Below are positions 1 through 12,084 of a stretch of 64,000 nt of DNA, piece after piece. The notes beneath the pieces were generated by a model. That model made no database searches and was not told where the DNA came from. It worked only from the letters and a program-made list of their open reading frames with translations. The first letter of the stretch is position 1. Each line of letters starts with the position of its first letter. Both the position numbers and the translations under genes were made by a program. Location of the stretch: contig NC_016474.1 in assembly GCF_000226095.1 (NCBI RefSeq), positions 4,340,001 through 4,404,000 on the forward strand. The letters run 5' to 3'. Source of the stretch: Thermothelomyces thermophilus ATCC 42464. Its lineage: Eukaryota > Ascomycota > Sordariomycetes > Sordariales > Chaetomiaceae.

Positions 1-313
1 GCAATACTTAGTATAAGTACTATGATTATAGATTAGTATTACTAGTAAACTCCTAGAGTTTACTATAATAAGTGACTATTTATATATATATATACTTCTA
101 TTGGTCGCTTATAGTCCCCTTCTATCTTATCCTTAGATTGCCTTTGGTAGCTAGCTATCCTCTGCTATTTTTCCCTTTTTGGCAATTATTTGCCTATAGT
201 AGCCTATGCTCCCTAGCGATCTTATATTAGCCTCGCTTCGTGCCCTTCTTGATTGGTAGCTTATTTAGCCTGCTATACCTTATTAGGTCACAGTATATAG
301 TTAGCTTATAATA
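1..313 (-). repeat. Inverted Gypsy LTR fragment, cut by the window edge
   Basis: This stretch is the reverse complement of the first 313 bases or so of the LTR at 469-920. The shared order is clear: the inverted LTR start lies at 301-313, and the LTR interior is followed back to base 1, where the window cuts it. The remaining 140 bases or so would lie to the left. Differences from the other LTR copies are mostly C/T and G/A changes, as expected of RIP. It is either a solo LTR or the end of another element lying outside the window. Confidence 0.85.
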
Positions 314-468
314 GCTACTCTAAGGTATATAGTATCCTTCTATTATATAATAGTACTAAATACTATATATATTGTTCTTATACTCTAGTCCTCTAGGTAA
401 GCTTTCTATTAATTAGATAGGTAAGTCTTATAGAACTATTATTAGAGTTCCTTTATTATATAGATAAA

Positions 469-920
469 TGTCACGAGCCAACTATATACCGCGACCTGGT
501 AGGGCATAGGAGGCTAAATGAGCCACTAATCAAGAAGGGCATGAAGCAAGGCTAATATAGGATCGCTAGGGAGCACAGGCTACCACAGGCAAACGATTGC
601 CAAAAAGGAAAGATAGCAAAGGATAACTAGCTACCAAAGGCAATCCAAAGATAGGATAGAAGGGGACTATAAGCAATTAGCAAAAGTATATATATATATA
701 AATAGCCACTCATTATAATAGACTCTAGGAGTTTACTAGTAATAGTAACTTACAATTATAATACTTATACTAAGTATCATTAACTACTCTAAGAGATAAC
801 TCTAGTATTATTATAAACCCTTTGACTTTACCAAATCCCTTAGACAACCTATACACTTGTCCCACTTAACCTACCTTCGTCTAAACCCTTTTAGAAGAAG
901 TCTAAGTTAGGTTCGTTATA
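469..920 (+). repeat. 5' LTR of the Gypsy element
   Basis: The LTR opens with TGT directly after the ATAAA duplication and is 452 bp long, the same as its partner at 7094-7545. Its end reads TATA where an intact LTR would be expected to end in CA, which fits C-to-T change in a CpA context. It is more AT-rich than the 3' LTR, so the two copies were mutated to different degrees. Confidence 0.88.
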
Positions 921-3900
921 CATTACTATTACTCCCTTTGTTCTATTATGGTTTAGGACGAAGGTAATTTCGACCTCGACATCGATATGACTACTAACAT
1001 TATAGCCGAATAGCTGCTTACCTAGCTTGGTTAACTCTATTAGCAGATCTAGGAGTTGGACTAGAGAGATAAGGCTACTTAAGCTTAGATCAAGGAACTC
1101 AAGAACGGTGAAAAGCACTTATAAAAGCTAGTTAACAAGGCCTATACCAAAATTAAGGCACTCGAAGGCGCTAAAGCAAGCCGTATTAAGATCGAACTAC
1201 CTAGCAAATATAAAGGAACTAAGAAAGATCTTATAGGATTCCTAATAAACCTCTAATCCTACTTTTGGCTTAATGATAACAAGTTTCCGGATAATAAAGC
1301 CAAAGTCCTCTATATAGCTATAAGACTAGAGGGTAAGGTATTTAGATAGTTTAAGCCTATATGGAATGACTATCTTACTAAGGAAGATAAAGATAACCAA
1401 GACACGTTTATATAGGTAGTCTTTCGATCCTACGACCGTTTTAAAGAAGAGCTTTAGAAGGTTTTTAACGACAAGGATAAGAAGATTTATATATAGGAAA
1501 GACTTGCTAGTCTCTAATAGACTAAGTTAGTAGCCTTTTATGCTATATAGTTTAGATAGGATATACTCAAGTCTTAGCTTAATGATAAGGTATTAATATA
1601 ACTATTTTATAATAGCCTAAAGGAAAAGGTTAAAGACAAATTATATAAGTATAACTAGCCTAAGACCTTAGATAAATATATTATATAGGCCATTAGGATT
1701 AATAATCGACTCTATATACAAGAGTAGTAGAAACAAGATCAGATAAATAGAACTATAGTTAAGGCTAATAATAAAAAAAAACGAGCATACGTCAGCACCT
1801 TATATAGGACGTATCCTAGAGCTATAGATATAGACGTAGCATGGAAGCAAGATAAGAAGAAGATAACTAAAGACAAGTCTAACGTTACCTACTATAACTA
1901 TAGAAAGAAAGGACACTATAAATAAGAATATTAAAGCCTAAAGAAAGACTAGAAACTAGTCCTTAGAAAGGAAATTATAGCTATTAACGAAACCGCCAAG
2001 GATATTATCGAAGTAGTAGCCACGAGCTACAAAAACAAGGATAGCAATACGGATAGTCTCGGACGCGATAGCGATAGTAAAGATAAACAAGCACCGTACT
2101 CCGAACTAGTCACTATAGACCTAGAGACAAGTCTTGCTAAATGGGATATAGTAGAAGAATATATACTACTAATTTCGATTCTCCTAGCCTTAAGGTAGTA
2201 GGGTTTTATAGTCACCTAGAGGTAGGATAGATTGTAGATAATCGATACCTAAGGAATCGAAAGACCTAGACCTAATGTTCTATTCCTCTAGGAACAAATC
2301 AAATGGTACTATAACGAAGTTTTCCGGCTTAATACGGAATTACGTAAATAGGATAGACGCTTGATTTGACTTGCCTAGTAGAGTGATAAGATAAGGGACA
2401 AGATGAGGGAACTCCGACGTATTATAGAAACTATTAAAGGGGAACAGCCTATAATATACAATAGGCCCAATAGCTACGCCGAGTATTTTGACGATTAGTA
2501 ACTTAGCTATAATATATAGAACCCTAAGTACTAGTTTATATACGCGAACTACAGAAAGGATAAGCGTACGTAGGAAAGCTATTAGAAGAAATATTCCTAC
2601 CTTAGTATTAGAGTATCTATAGTCTACGTATAGTAGGAAGGATTTAGAAAAAAATTCTAATACCTTCTAGGCAATGCTACGTAACTATACCCGCGATACG
2701 AGGTATATATATAAGTGCCCTAGTTCTAGTATATAGTATACGAATGCTAATATTACTTTTATAACAAATTCGAAAACAATCACTAGCCAACCTAATAAGG
2801 AAATAAGGACAGAAGCCTCCGCCCTATGGAATGGGTCTATGATATAGGAAATAGAGCGGCCGAATTACTCTAGAAGATCGAAGCCCGCGATCTAGAAGGC
2901 ATTACGGTAGTTCTAAAACGAGCCTAGCCTAGGTACTATAGAATAAGACGAGACATATAGGACTCGTACTAGAGTAACGATTGCCTCTACTATATAGATA
3001 AAAAGAAATTGTAAATTCGGGAACTTTAGATAAAGCTATAGTATATACGATAGAAAGTAGAACAGACCTAATGGTAGGTAGCTACTAGTACTTAATAGCT
3101 TATAGAAATAGGTATAATCGACAAAGCCGCTATTAGCTAAATAATCGAAGAGGTTAGTACTAACCTAGGAAACGGGTTAAGGCCTTTTGAGGGGCCCGAA
3201 AATCATTAACGCCTATATAACGGAGAGTGGTAGCGTAGTATAGGAAGAACTAGTATAAGAGACTACTATATCGAGACCTTCTGGTAGAAACATAGGAAAT
3301 CGCCGTAATCTTTAGACGACGGCGGCAAGACAAGCGACTATGGATAATAGCATAATGGAGATAGTACAAAATACTCGTACTAGTAGATAGTGGAGCAGAG
3401 ATAAACCTGATTTCGCCGACACTTATAAATTAGCTATAGATACCCTAGAGAATAAAGCGGAAGTATAGTATAGTCAAAGGGCCATTTCTAATATAATAAG
3501 TATATAGGGGGACTAAACCGATCGACATCACTATAATAGGGAAGACTATAGTAGTTATATTTAGTATTATAGATATAGGTAATGATAAAGATATAATATT
3601 AAGATTACTATAGTATGAAGATTATAACCTAGACATTAGCTAGAGGAATGGTAGCTACCTACGACCCCGAATAGAGTTGTATTTAACTAGTAAGATAGGG
3701 AGTATATAAGGATTACAAATAGACGATGCTTAAGGGAAGGCATATCTTACGGATCTACTATAAGAGACAGATAGTAGTAGGCAAACTACTATAGACTCTA
3801 GAAGAAGCGGTATAACGATACCGACGTTACAATAGGAGGAACGAGCTAAACTGCCGATAGCTATTCTCTCCGTTGACGAATATAGAACACTATAACTAGA

Positions 3901-6900
3901 GTAATAGGTTAAGATAGGAGAAATTGCTAGTATCGCTATAGACGGAACCAAGTTTGTATATTATTAGAAAGCCGAGAGACAAGACAAGACTAGGGAAGTA
4001 CTAAAGGAATACAAAGAACACCTAGCATTCGAACCGAAGTATCTGGAAGGATTACTAGAGCATGGCCTATAGGATTACAAGATTAAGCTTAAGGAAGGAG
4101 TATAACTAAAGTTCTTTAAGATTTACTATATAAGCTAGATATAGAATGAAGAACTTAAGCGATATTTAGAGGAAAACCTTTAAAGAGGACATATCTACCT
4201 ATTGACATTGCTAGTAAGCTACCTAATCTTATTTATATTTATATCTAAGAAAGATAGAAAGCTATAGTTATACGTTAACTATTAGTAACTTAACAAATAG
4301 ACCGTAAAAAACCGATACCTATTACTGCTAATCTTACGGCTCTAAGATTAGTTAGTAAGAGCCTAATATTTTATATGTCTTGACTTGCTATCGGCCTATA
4401 ACTATATACAGATTAAAGAAGGCGACAAGTAGAAAATGGCCTTTAGGACACCCTATAGCTACTACAAGTACCTTGTCATGCTATTTAGACTTATAAATAC
4501 GCTAGTAACGTTCTAAGCCCTAATCGATCAAGCTATCTAACCGTTTCTCGACAAATTTATAGTATATTATCTTGACAATATACTTATCTTCTCTAAGACA
4601 ATAGATAAACACTAGAAGTATATAAAAGTAGTGCTAGACGCGTTATATATATATAAGCTATTAGTTAATAAGGAAAAGAGCGAATTCTACATTAAGAAGA
4701 TAGTGTTTTTAGGATATAAGATATCCCTAGAACAAATCTAGATAGAACCCTCAAAGGTTAAAGCTATTAAGGATTAGCTACAACCGACGTCAGTCATAGA
4801 AGTACGAAGTTTCATCGGGTTTATAAACTTCTACTAGATATTCATTAGGAACTTTGGAGCGATTATACGACCTTTATACGAACTTACTAGGAAGAACGCT
4901 AAATTCTAATAGGAAGAGTAATACAAGCAAGCATTTATATAGATCCGCGACGCCATTACTAAAGATCTGGTACTAGTATTGCTAGACCCTAAGAAGCCAT
5001 TTAAGGTAGAGACGGACGCTTTAGACTATGCTATCAGAAGACAATTAGGATAATGAGACGAATAAGGGAAGCTATATTCTATAGCCTTCTTTTTAAAGAA
5101 GCTCGACAGACTATATCTTAATTATCTGATTTATGACAAGGAACTACTTGCGATTATCGAAGCTTTTAAGGAATAGTAACTATACCTTAGTAGTATAATT
5201 AAACTAGTATAAGTATATATAGATTACAAGAATTTATAGTACTTTATAACGACGAAGGAGCTTAATAGACGACAAATATAATGGGTAGAATTCCTTATAG
5301 AATTTAATTTTAAGATCTGTTATAAGAAGGGCAAAGAGAACGTACGAGCAGACACTTCAAGCCGACGAACAGATCATATAGAAAGACGAACGGAAACAAC
5401 GCTACCGTTATTTAAGGAACAAATAGATAGAACGCTATATCACGAAACGTAGATACCTATAGAAGATAATCTACTCGACTCGTTCCTAGAATGTTACGTA
5501 ATCTTTCGAGAAGAATAGATTACCAATAGAGATACCAAGTTTGTATTGAAGTTCTAGCAAGCGTTAATGTAACGATTAGGCATTAATAGCAAGCTATTAA
5601 TAGCATATTACCTACAGACTAATAGACAAATGGAGCGACTAAACCAAATTATTAAGCAATACCTCTATTCTTACGTTAACTACTAGCAAGATAACTAGGT
5701 TATACTACTACTAACAGTATAGCTTACCTATAATATAACACTAATAGAAACAACCAAAGTTATACCGTTCTTTACAAACTACGGATACGAAGCAGACCTT
5801 AGGTAAGGACTAGAGGTTACGGTGCCAAGAGCAGTAGTCAAAGTAGAACAAATGTATATACTATATAAGAAGCTCAAAAAGGAACTCGAGTTTATTAGGA
5901 CTAGAATAAAGAACTACTATAACAAATATAGGCTCAAGGGACCTTGCCTAGAGAAGGGAGATAAAGTCTACCTGATCGTACAAAACCTATAAACCAAACG
6001 ACTAAGCACGAAGCTAGACTTTAAGAAGGTTAAACCCTTCGTTATTAAAGAACAAATTTCGATATCTAACTACTAACTATCGTTACCGTCATCTATACGA
6101 CTATAAACAGATGTCTTTTATATTTCACTTCTCGAACTAGCACTAAAGAATGCTAAGGTTACTATATATATCAAAGCAAAGGATAAAGAGAAAGAATAGG
6201 ACGTTAAAGAAATTCTAGATTCATGTATTATTAATAGAAAACTATAGTATCTAGTTAAATAGCTTAATTTTAGACTAAAAGATAACTTATAAGAACCTAT
6301 TAAGAACCTAAATTACCCTAAGAAACTAGAGTAGTTCTACTAATAGAATCTTAACTAGCTATAAGAACCGGCTCTAAAGCCTATTCCCCAATAGAAAAAG
6401 AGGGGAACCTGCTAGAATTAGGACTAAGATCTAACCTGATCAACTCCTAATCGAGTACGTCAAAAGCACCTAATGCCTAAGCCTAACCCGCGAAGGTCTA
6501 CGTCTCCGATATCGGCAGAGGAGTATCTGGTTCTTCCTCCTCCTCTAGACAAGCTACGCTACGACGAAAAACTTCGGTACTACGATCGTGCAGAGATTGT
6601 TATAAACGATGTAATTAACTTAAATGGCTTAGTGTCTAAGTAAGTAGTGCCTTGGTCTTAGCAATCTCTCTTGAAACCTTCTCCTACTCTAACAAATTCG
6701 AAAGGACTAAGATAGTTAGTAACCTAAGATTATGAAGAAAAATAACGAGGAACCTATAGGCATTTATAACGTTCAGACTACTATATTTCTTGCCTATATA
6801 AATACAGTTTTGACACTTGTTTAAACCCTCTATTATTATATAATGCTTTTGTAACTTCGTATTCTAATAATGCTTACAAGATATAGCAACCTTGTAACCC

Positions 6901-7093
6901 TCTCGCTTAATCTTAATTATAATAGTATATTGTTTATATTTGAGATTATAACGATTCCTAGGAATATAATTAGCTATAACAAAAGGAAGTTAGCAGAAGA
7001 AAGACATTACCTACTAGAAAAAGGGGGTATTAGTAGTATTTAAAACAAGTTATAAGAAGCTTTTAGGTCGAAAGCCCTAAAGAGGGGGTATTA

Positions 7094-7545
7094 TATTATA
7101 AGCTAACCATATACCATGACTTGGTAAGGCATAGGAGGCTAAATGAGCCACTAATCAAGAAGGGCATAAAGCAAGGCTAATATAGGATCGCTAGGGAGCG
7201 TAGGCTACTATAGGCAAACAATTGCCAAAAGGGAAAGATAGCAAAGGATAACTAGCTACCAAAGGCGATCCAAGGACAGGATAGAAAGGGACTATAAGCG
7301 ATCGGCAGAAGTATATATACATGTAAATAGCCACTTATTATGGTAGACTCTAGGAGTTCACCAGTGATAGTAACTTACAATCATAGTACTTATACCAAGC
7401 ATCGTTAACTACTGTGAGAGATAACTCTAGTGTTGTTGTGAACCCTTTGGCTTTACCGAATCCCTTAGACGACCTGTACGCTTGTCCCGCTTAACCTACC
7501 TTTGTCTGAACCCTTTTAGAAGAAGTCTGAGTTAGGTTTGTCATA
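7094..7545 (+). repeat. 3' LTR of the Gypsy element
   Basis: It aligns end to end with 469-920 without a visible length change and is followed directly by the ATAAA duplication at 7546-7550. Its right half (about 7320-7545) keeps more G and C than the 5' copy, including several TG and CG dinucleotides lost there. It is therefore the better preserved of the two LTRs. Confidence 0.88.
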
Positions 7546-10500
7546 ATAAAGGAGTAGTAGTAATTGACTCTCTCTTTGTTTTATAGCTGTTTGCTTGACT
7601 AGATAAGGTCCCTAGGCTTATAAGCCCTCTTCTTACCTTTGCCTCTCCTTATAGGAGGTTACTAAGTAGCTTCTCCTTTACTTCTACCTTCTAGAGGATA
7701 CGTTAGCAGATCCGGACTTCGTTTAATGCTCTACTCCTCTAGCCTAGCTAGGTATAATATATTAGTAGTACTATCCCTAGCTCCTAGCTCTTTTGTCTAC
7801 TCGTTATATACGTTAGATTCTTCTATAGAAGGTATTCCTCTATTAGATTTAATAGCTCCCCTGCTCTCTCTAGTATTTAGTTAGCTAGCTAATAACTAGG
7901 AAGGCCCTAATTTAAACCTTTTTACTTCCTAGTAGAGATCCCCTTTACTAGCTAGTATAAGGTAAGTTACTAAGGGCTTAGGTATATATTTAAGGGTCAA
8001 GAGTCCTCTAAAGCTCTCTATCCATTTAGTAAGTTCGTCTGTTACTTATATCTCTGCTATAAGAGTCTCTAGAACTAATTTCTCGCTTATAGGCTATATA
8101 TTAGAGAGCTCCTTTACCCCTAAGTCTTAACCTTATTAGAGAGGTTAATCTACCGCTAGACTCTCTTACGATAGAGACAGCTAAGCTATTATAATAGAGT
8201 CTTCTACTAGTTATTAGGTCTATTATAATGCTTTCTAGAGAAAATCAATATCCTAGGAATCTTTGCTAAGATCGAATTAATTAACTTCCTAGCTTGTTAC
8301 TACTAGTAATGACTTTATTAACTACTCTTTACCTAGACAGTAGAAAGTCTTCTTATCAAAGTAAACGTTATAAGTTATAATAACCTTATTAAGCTTAGGT
8401 ATCTAAACGCGATAGATATTAGATATATAATATCTTATAAGATACCTTATTAGCCTATATAGTAGTACCTTAAAGTTCTTTATATGCTACTTAGCTTCCC
8501 TATCCTTATAAAGGATATATACCTAGTATTTATATATAAAGATACTACTCTAGTCTAAGTATAAGTTACTAGTTAATATAATTATTAAGCTAGATTTATA
8601 CTAGCAAAAATACTATTCAAACTAGCCATAAAGTACTTTATTAGGAGTTCTAAACAAGTAAGTATGGCTTAGGCTTATTATATATAAGTATACTACCGCT
8701 TATACGCTTTCTAACTAGAGCTTTATAGGTAGATTCGTATTATTAAGTATCTTAATTAAGTGTAAGATTAGTTCTTACCCTACTTATTTTACTAGTCTAT
8801 TAGGCTTGTAGGTATATAAAGGTAAGAGTTCAAGATTAATATTACTTTCTATAGCCTAAGTCTAATAGTATATTAATATATGCCTTGCTAAACTGATCGT
8901 CATAATATTATTATCCTACTTGATCTTATAGATAATAAGCCTATATTAACGTCCTACCTAGCTCTTAAAATTCTAGATAACTCCCATAATCTAATCTAGC
9001 GACTTTATCGTTAGAAGGAAAGGGAAGAGCTTTCTACTATACTCGTCAATAATTATAAGTAGCTATTATAATCCATTAATCGCTTTAGGATAGTCAAATA
9101 GATCCTAGGCTACTCTCCAAAATAGGTATACTAACTTCTGCTTAGGCAGTGTTTTCCTGAAGATAACCTTACTTACATAAGTATAAGCGTAGCTCTTATA
9201 CTTAATATATACTATCCCCTTGATACGGACGTTCCTAGTGTTATTAATAAGCGCTTTTAACGCTTCTAGTCCGAGGTAGCTAGCTCTTAAGTGCTAAAGA
9301 TCCTTAGTATCCTCTCTTATAGTAGGTAACGCTTACGTCTAGGACCTTCTACTATATATAGTAAATACGTTCTATAAGGATATATAAATATTTATAGTAC
9401 CTACTTTATTAATTAAGATGTAGTCTAGAAAGCTTAAGTAGTAGGAAAGTAGCTTATATTTAAGGAAGGTAAGATTATACTTACGTTCTAGCTTATAAAG
9501 GATAACGTTATTTTCTAGTATTCTAAAACGTAGTAAGTAGTCTAAGCTATAATACTAAGTGTCTACCTTAAGTAATAGAACCTCCGAGATAATATTAATA
9601 TAGAATCCTTTAATAATAGCGATATCCTTAAGTGTTAGGTTCTTGGTATATAGTCTATATAGTCTATCTAGAACTGATTATCTAAGTACCCCTTTTACTA
9701 ATAGGAAAGGTTATTATACCTACTTTAACGAACTTAAGATCTTTTATCTTAATAAATATCCTGGGTAAAAGGAACTTCTTAATATTAATTAAGTAGGTTA
9801 TATTATATAAGTCTAGTAAAGTACTTTCTAAAAGAGGATAATACTATAGAATGATTATATTAAATGCTCTATGGTAAGTCAAGAGCTTACTAAGTGGTTG
9901 AAGGCTAATAATTAATATATCAAGGGAATTAAGGTATCTTACCCCTAATTACCTAAAATAGGATAGCTCTTCTTACTTAGTAATAAGTTAATTTTTTAAT
10001 CTAGTCTACTTTAGCTTATCGAGCTCTTAGTAAATTCTTTTATACTCCTTATTAGAAAGGTATAAGCGTTACTCGTTATTATAAATAGCTTACTTAAGCG
10101 TATAATAGTCTACTGGATCCTATAGATATCTTAGACGCTTATAAGGATATCTTATATTATACTACTAAGTATATAAGTCTTTACCTCTTTCTTTACTACT
10201 CTTTTAAGCTATAGGAAGTATTAATATATAAGTTATTAAAAAGATTCTATACTTCTAAGAGACTCTAAGTTATATATCATTATTAATTAGGATCTTAGCT
10301 ATCGTAATAAGGGTACTAAGCTCTAGAAGTAGCTATCCTATACTATTAATAAGCTTAATTTCTATCCTCTTATTTACTACCTAGGTTAGTAAGATATATA
10401 TAATAATAGTATTAAGAAAGGTATAAAGTCCTTATATACCCTAAACTTCTAGGATATTATATTAGATAGCTTGCTAGAAGGTAATATTAAAGTTATAAAT

Positions 10501-11159
10501 CTAGTACTATAGATTAACTCCTAAATACTTAGCTATATTAAAACTAGCTATTTCTCATATGATAATTATTATATAGAGCGTTACAATAGATAATGTAAGT
10601 ATAGAGTAAAGCGCCTAGATAATCCCCCTAATAAGGTTAATATCCTTCTTCCCATACACTTTTATAGCTTTATAGAGTTTAGAATCTATAATATACATTA
10701 GCTAGCGTTATAGCTATCCTATTTACTTACCAATATCTATAGTATATATAATATCTTTATAAAAGGAGTCTTATAATCACGTAAATTTAGCTATAATAGC
10801 TATATTAGAAGGTATTAAATCTATAGATATTAAAGGTAATAATCCTTCTAAGAGTTACTCCTAGGAAGCTAGGATAAGGTTATCTCTAGCTTACTTATAG
10901 GTTAGATACTATAGAACTTCTAGATCTAGCTTATAGTCGCCATTAGGGTCGACGAATCCCTATAGACCGGCAAATTTAGCCTATAACTATAGTTCGATAT
11001 ACTACAAGTTCTAGAAACTAGGCCCTATAAGGCACGTAGAAGTCTCGACTAGGATCTCAGATATAATAGACGGATACGTCGTTAAAAGTGTATTAAAGTA
11101 AGGTAAGAGAGTTTATAATAGAAGAAGCTACTATTAATATTAGAGATACGTCGGCAGAG

Positions 11160-11186
11160 GAGCAGTCAAGGCGCTAGGCTTATAAC
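11160..11186 (-). other. Primer-binding-site candidate of the Copia relic
   Basis: The bases directly inside the 5' LTR resemble, on the plus strand, the 5' half of a tRNA: a D-arm-like segment followed by an anticodon-stem-like segment ending in GGCTTATAAC. Copia-type elements are known to prime from a half-tRNA cut in the anticodon loop, often initiator Met. With RIP allowed for, CATAA is a possible original, which would give a CAU anticodon. The exact tRNA is not established. Confidence 0.5.
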
Positions 11187-11398
11187 TGCCGAACGTAGTG
11201 ATGAGCTTCCGGGAGCGTTAAAAGCAGTCTCTAGTAGGTGGCTGTACGAAGGAAAAGAGTGCCTTGTTAAAACTATCTACAAAGGAGACAAAAAGAGTGG
11301 TATTTATAGACAAAGGGACTGGCCAAAGCGTTAAACAGCCTTATATAGCTGTGGTAAACACGTGGCTAATACGTTTGGAAGCTCTACAGCTTCCGACA
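11187..11398 (-). repeat. 5' LTR of the Copia relic
   Basis: This 212-bp block matches, in inverted orientation, the 212-bp solo LTR at 56557-56768, with roughly a dozen differences, mostly transitions. Its outer ends are the inverted pair TGTCGG...CGGCA. It is much less AT-biased than the internal region to its left. The AT-rich island ends here. Confidence 0.9.
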
Positions 11399-12084
11399 AT
11401 CAGCGAACATGCCGGAAGACCAGCATTGCCAACGAGTAGCGTCCACCTCTCCCGATAACAGCCGAGGAGGCGGTCTGTTTCGGACGTCAAAGGAGAGAAG
11501 GCAATAGCGGAGTGCAAATTCAGATTGTTCCGGAATCAGCGATTGTTCGGTCAACCGACTGCTCTGAAGTTAAAAGTCAGGTATGCTTTATTGAGGTCAT
11601 TGCAACATCCAACATCCTTCTGGTCAAGGTGAAGAGGGTTTCTCTTTGATAGGTGGCAAAACCACTACAATCGGTTTGAGGTTATTCAACGTGTGTCGCC
11701 GACCCAAGCCTCGGGTGTTATGATTCTCTTTACGGTACTGAAGATCCCCTCCGAGCTGTTATCGGTCATCAGGACAATGCTGCCCTCACAGAACACAAGA
11801 GGTACTTTAGCCGAAAGTGCCAGATACTACCTATACAATCGGTCAAAGACGGTCTCTAATAATAAACCTTAGATTATGTCCTTACTCGTGAGGGCAACGA
11901 GTCGCTGAAGCTGTGCTGTTGTATTGTGAGGCCCATCCTGTTTAAAAAACTACGAGAAAGGCCAAGACCAGCCAGACCGTTCGCCTCCGATTAGACTCAT
12001 TATCGGCAGCTGTTCATCGTGAGCTCCCTCTTTCCTCTCTTCCCTCCCTAATTGGAAACCCCCCAAGAGACGGGAATCGCTTAC
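11399..12084. other. Gap between repeat island and MFS pseudogene
   Basis: Base composition returns to normal here. No coding region with recognisable motifs or a credible exon structure is seen. Part of it would be the 3' flank of the MFS pseudogene to the right. Confidence 0.6.

Larger units (their letters stand above)
464..7550 (+). mobile_element. Ty3/Gypsy LTR retrotransposon, RIP-degraded fossil
   Basis: The element is bounded by two LTRs of equal length (469-920 and 7094-7545, 452 bp each) and flanked by a 5-bp direct repeat, ATAAA, at 464-468 and 7546-7550. The purine-rich tract just before the 3' LTR (about 7075-7089) fits a polypurine tract. Parts read in the usual Gypsy order on the plus strand: gag (about 950-1980) with a CCHC-like knuckle near 1889-1934, an aspartic protease signature near 3366-3410, reverse transcriptase with the catalytic box near 4568-4582, RNase H (about 4990-5340), integrase (about 5450-5960) and a chromodomain-like end near 6215-6270. 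It is extensively broken, with very many disruptions and no usable frame. The two LTRs differ mainly by transitions, so LTR divergence reflects RIP and cannot date the insertion. Confidence 0.92.
7551..11398 (-). mobile_element. Ty1/Copia LTR retrotransposon relic, RIP-degraded
   Basis: Read on the minus strand from right to left, this stretch has a 212-bp LTR (11187-11398), a primer-binding-site-like segment next to it, and Copia-type polyprotein traces. A conserved integrase core block lies near 9005-9060 and the C-terminal integrase block with its TP..VLYG signature lies near 8610-8660. The reverse transcriptase part would be expected to start near the left end, where the Gypsy element sits. 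The 314-463 stretch on the other side of the Gypsy element may be the continuation, because the ATAAA duplication implies these flanks were once joined. No left LTR is visible. The relic has a great many disruptions and is not functional. Confidence 0.78.

Noticed and set aside
11264-11458. 64-codon frame repeated at 56497-56691
   Set aside because: The shared part lies wholly inside the Copia LTR; similarity is repeat identity, not a conserved small gene.
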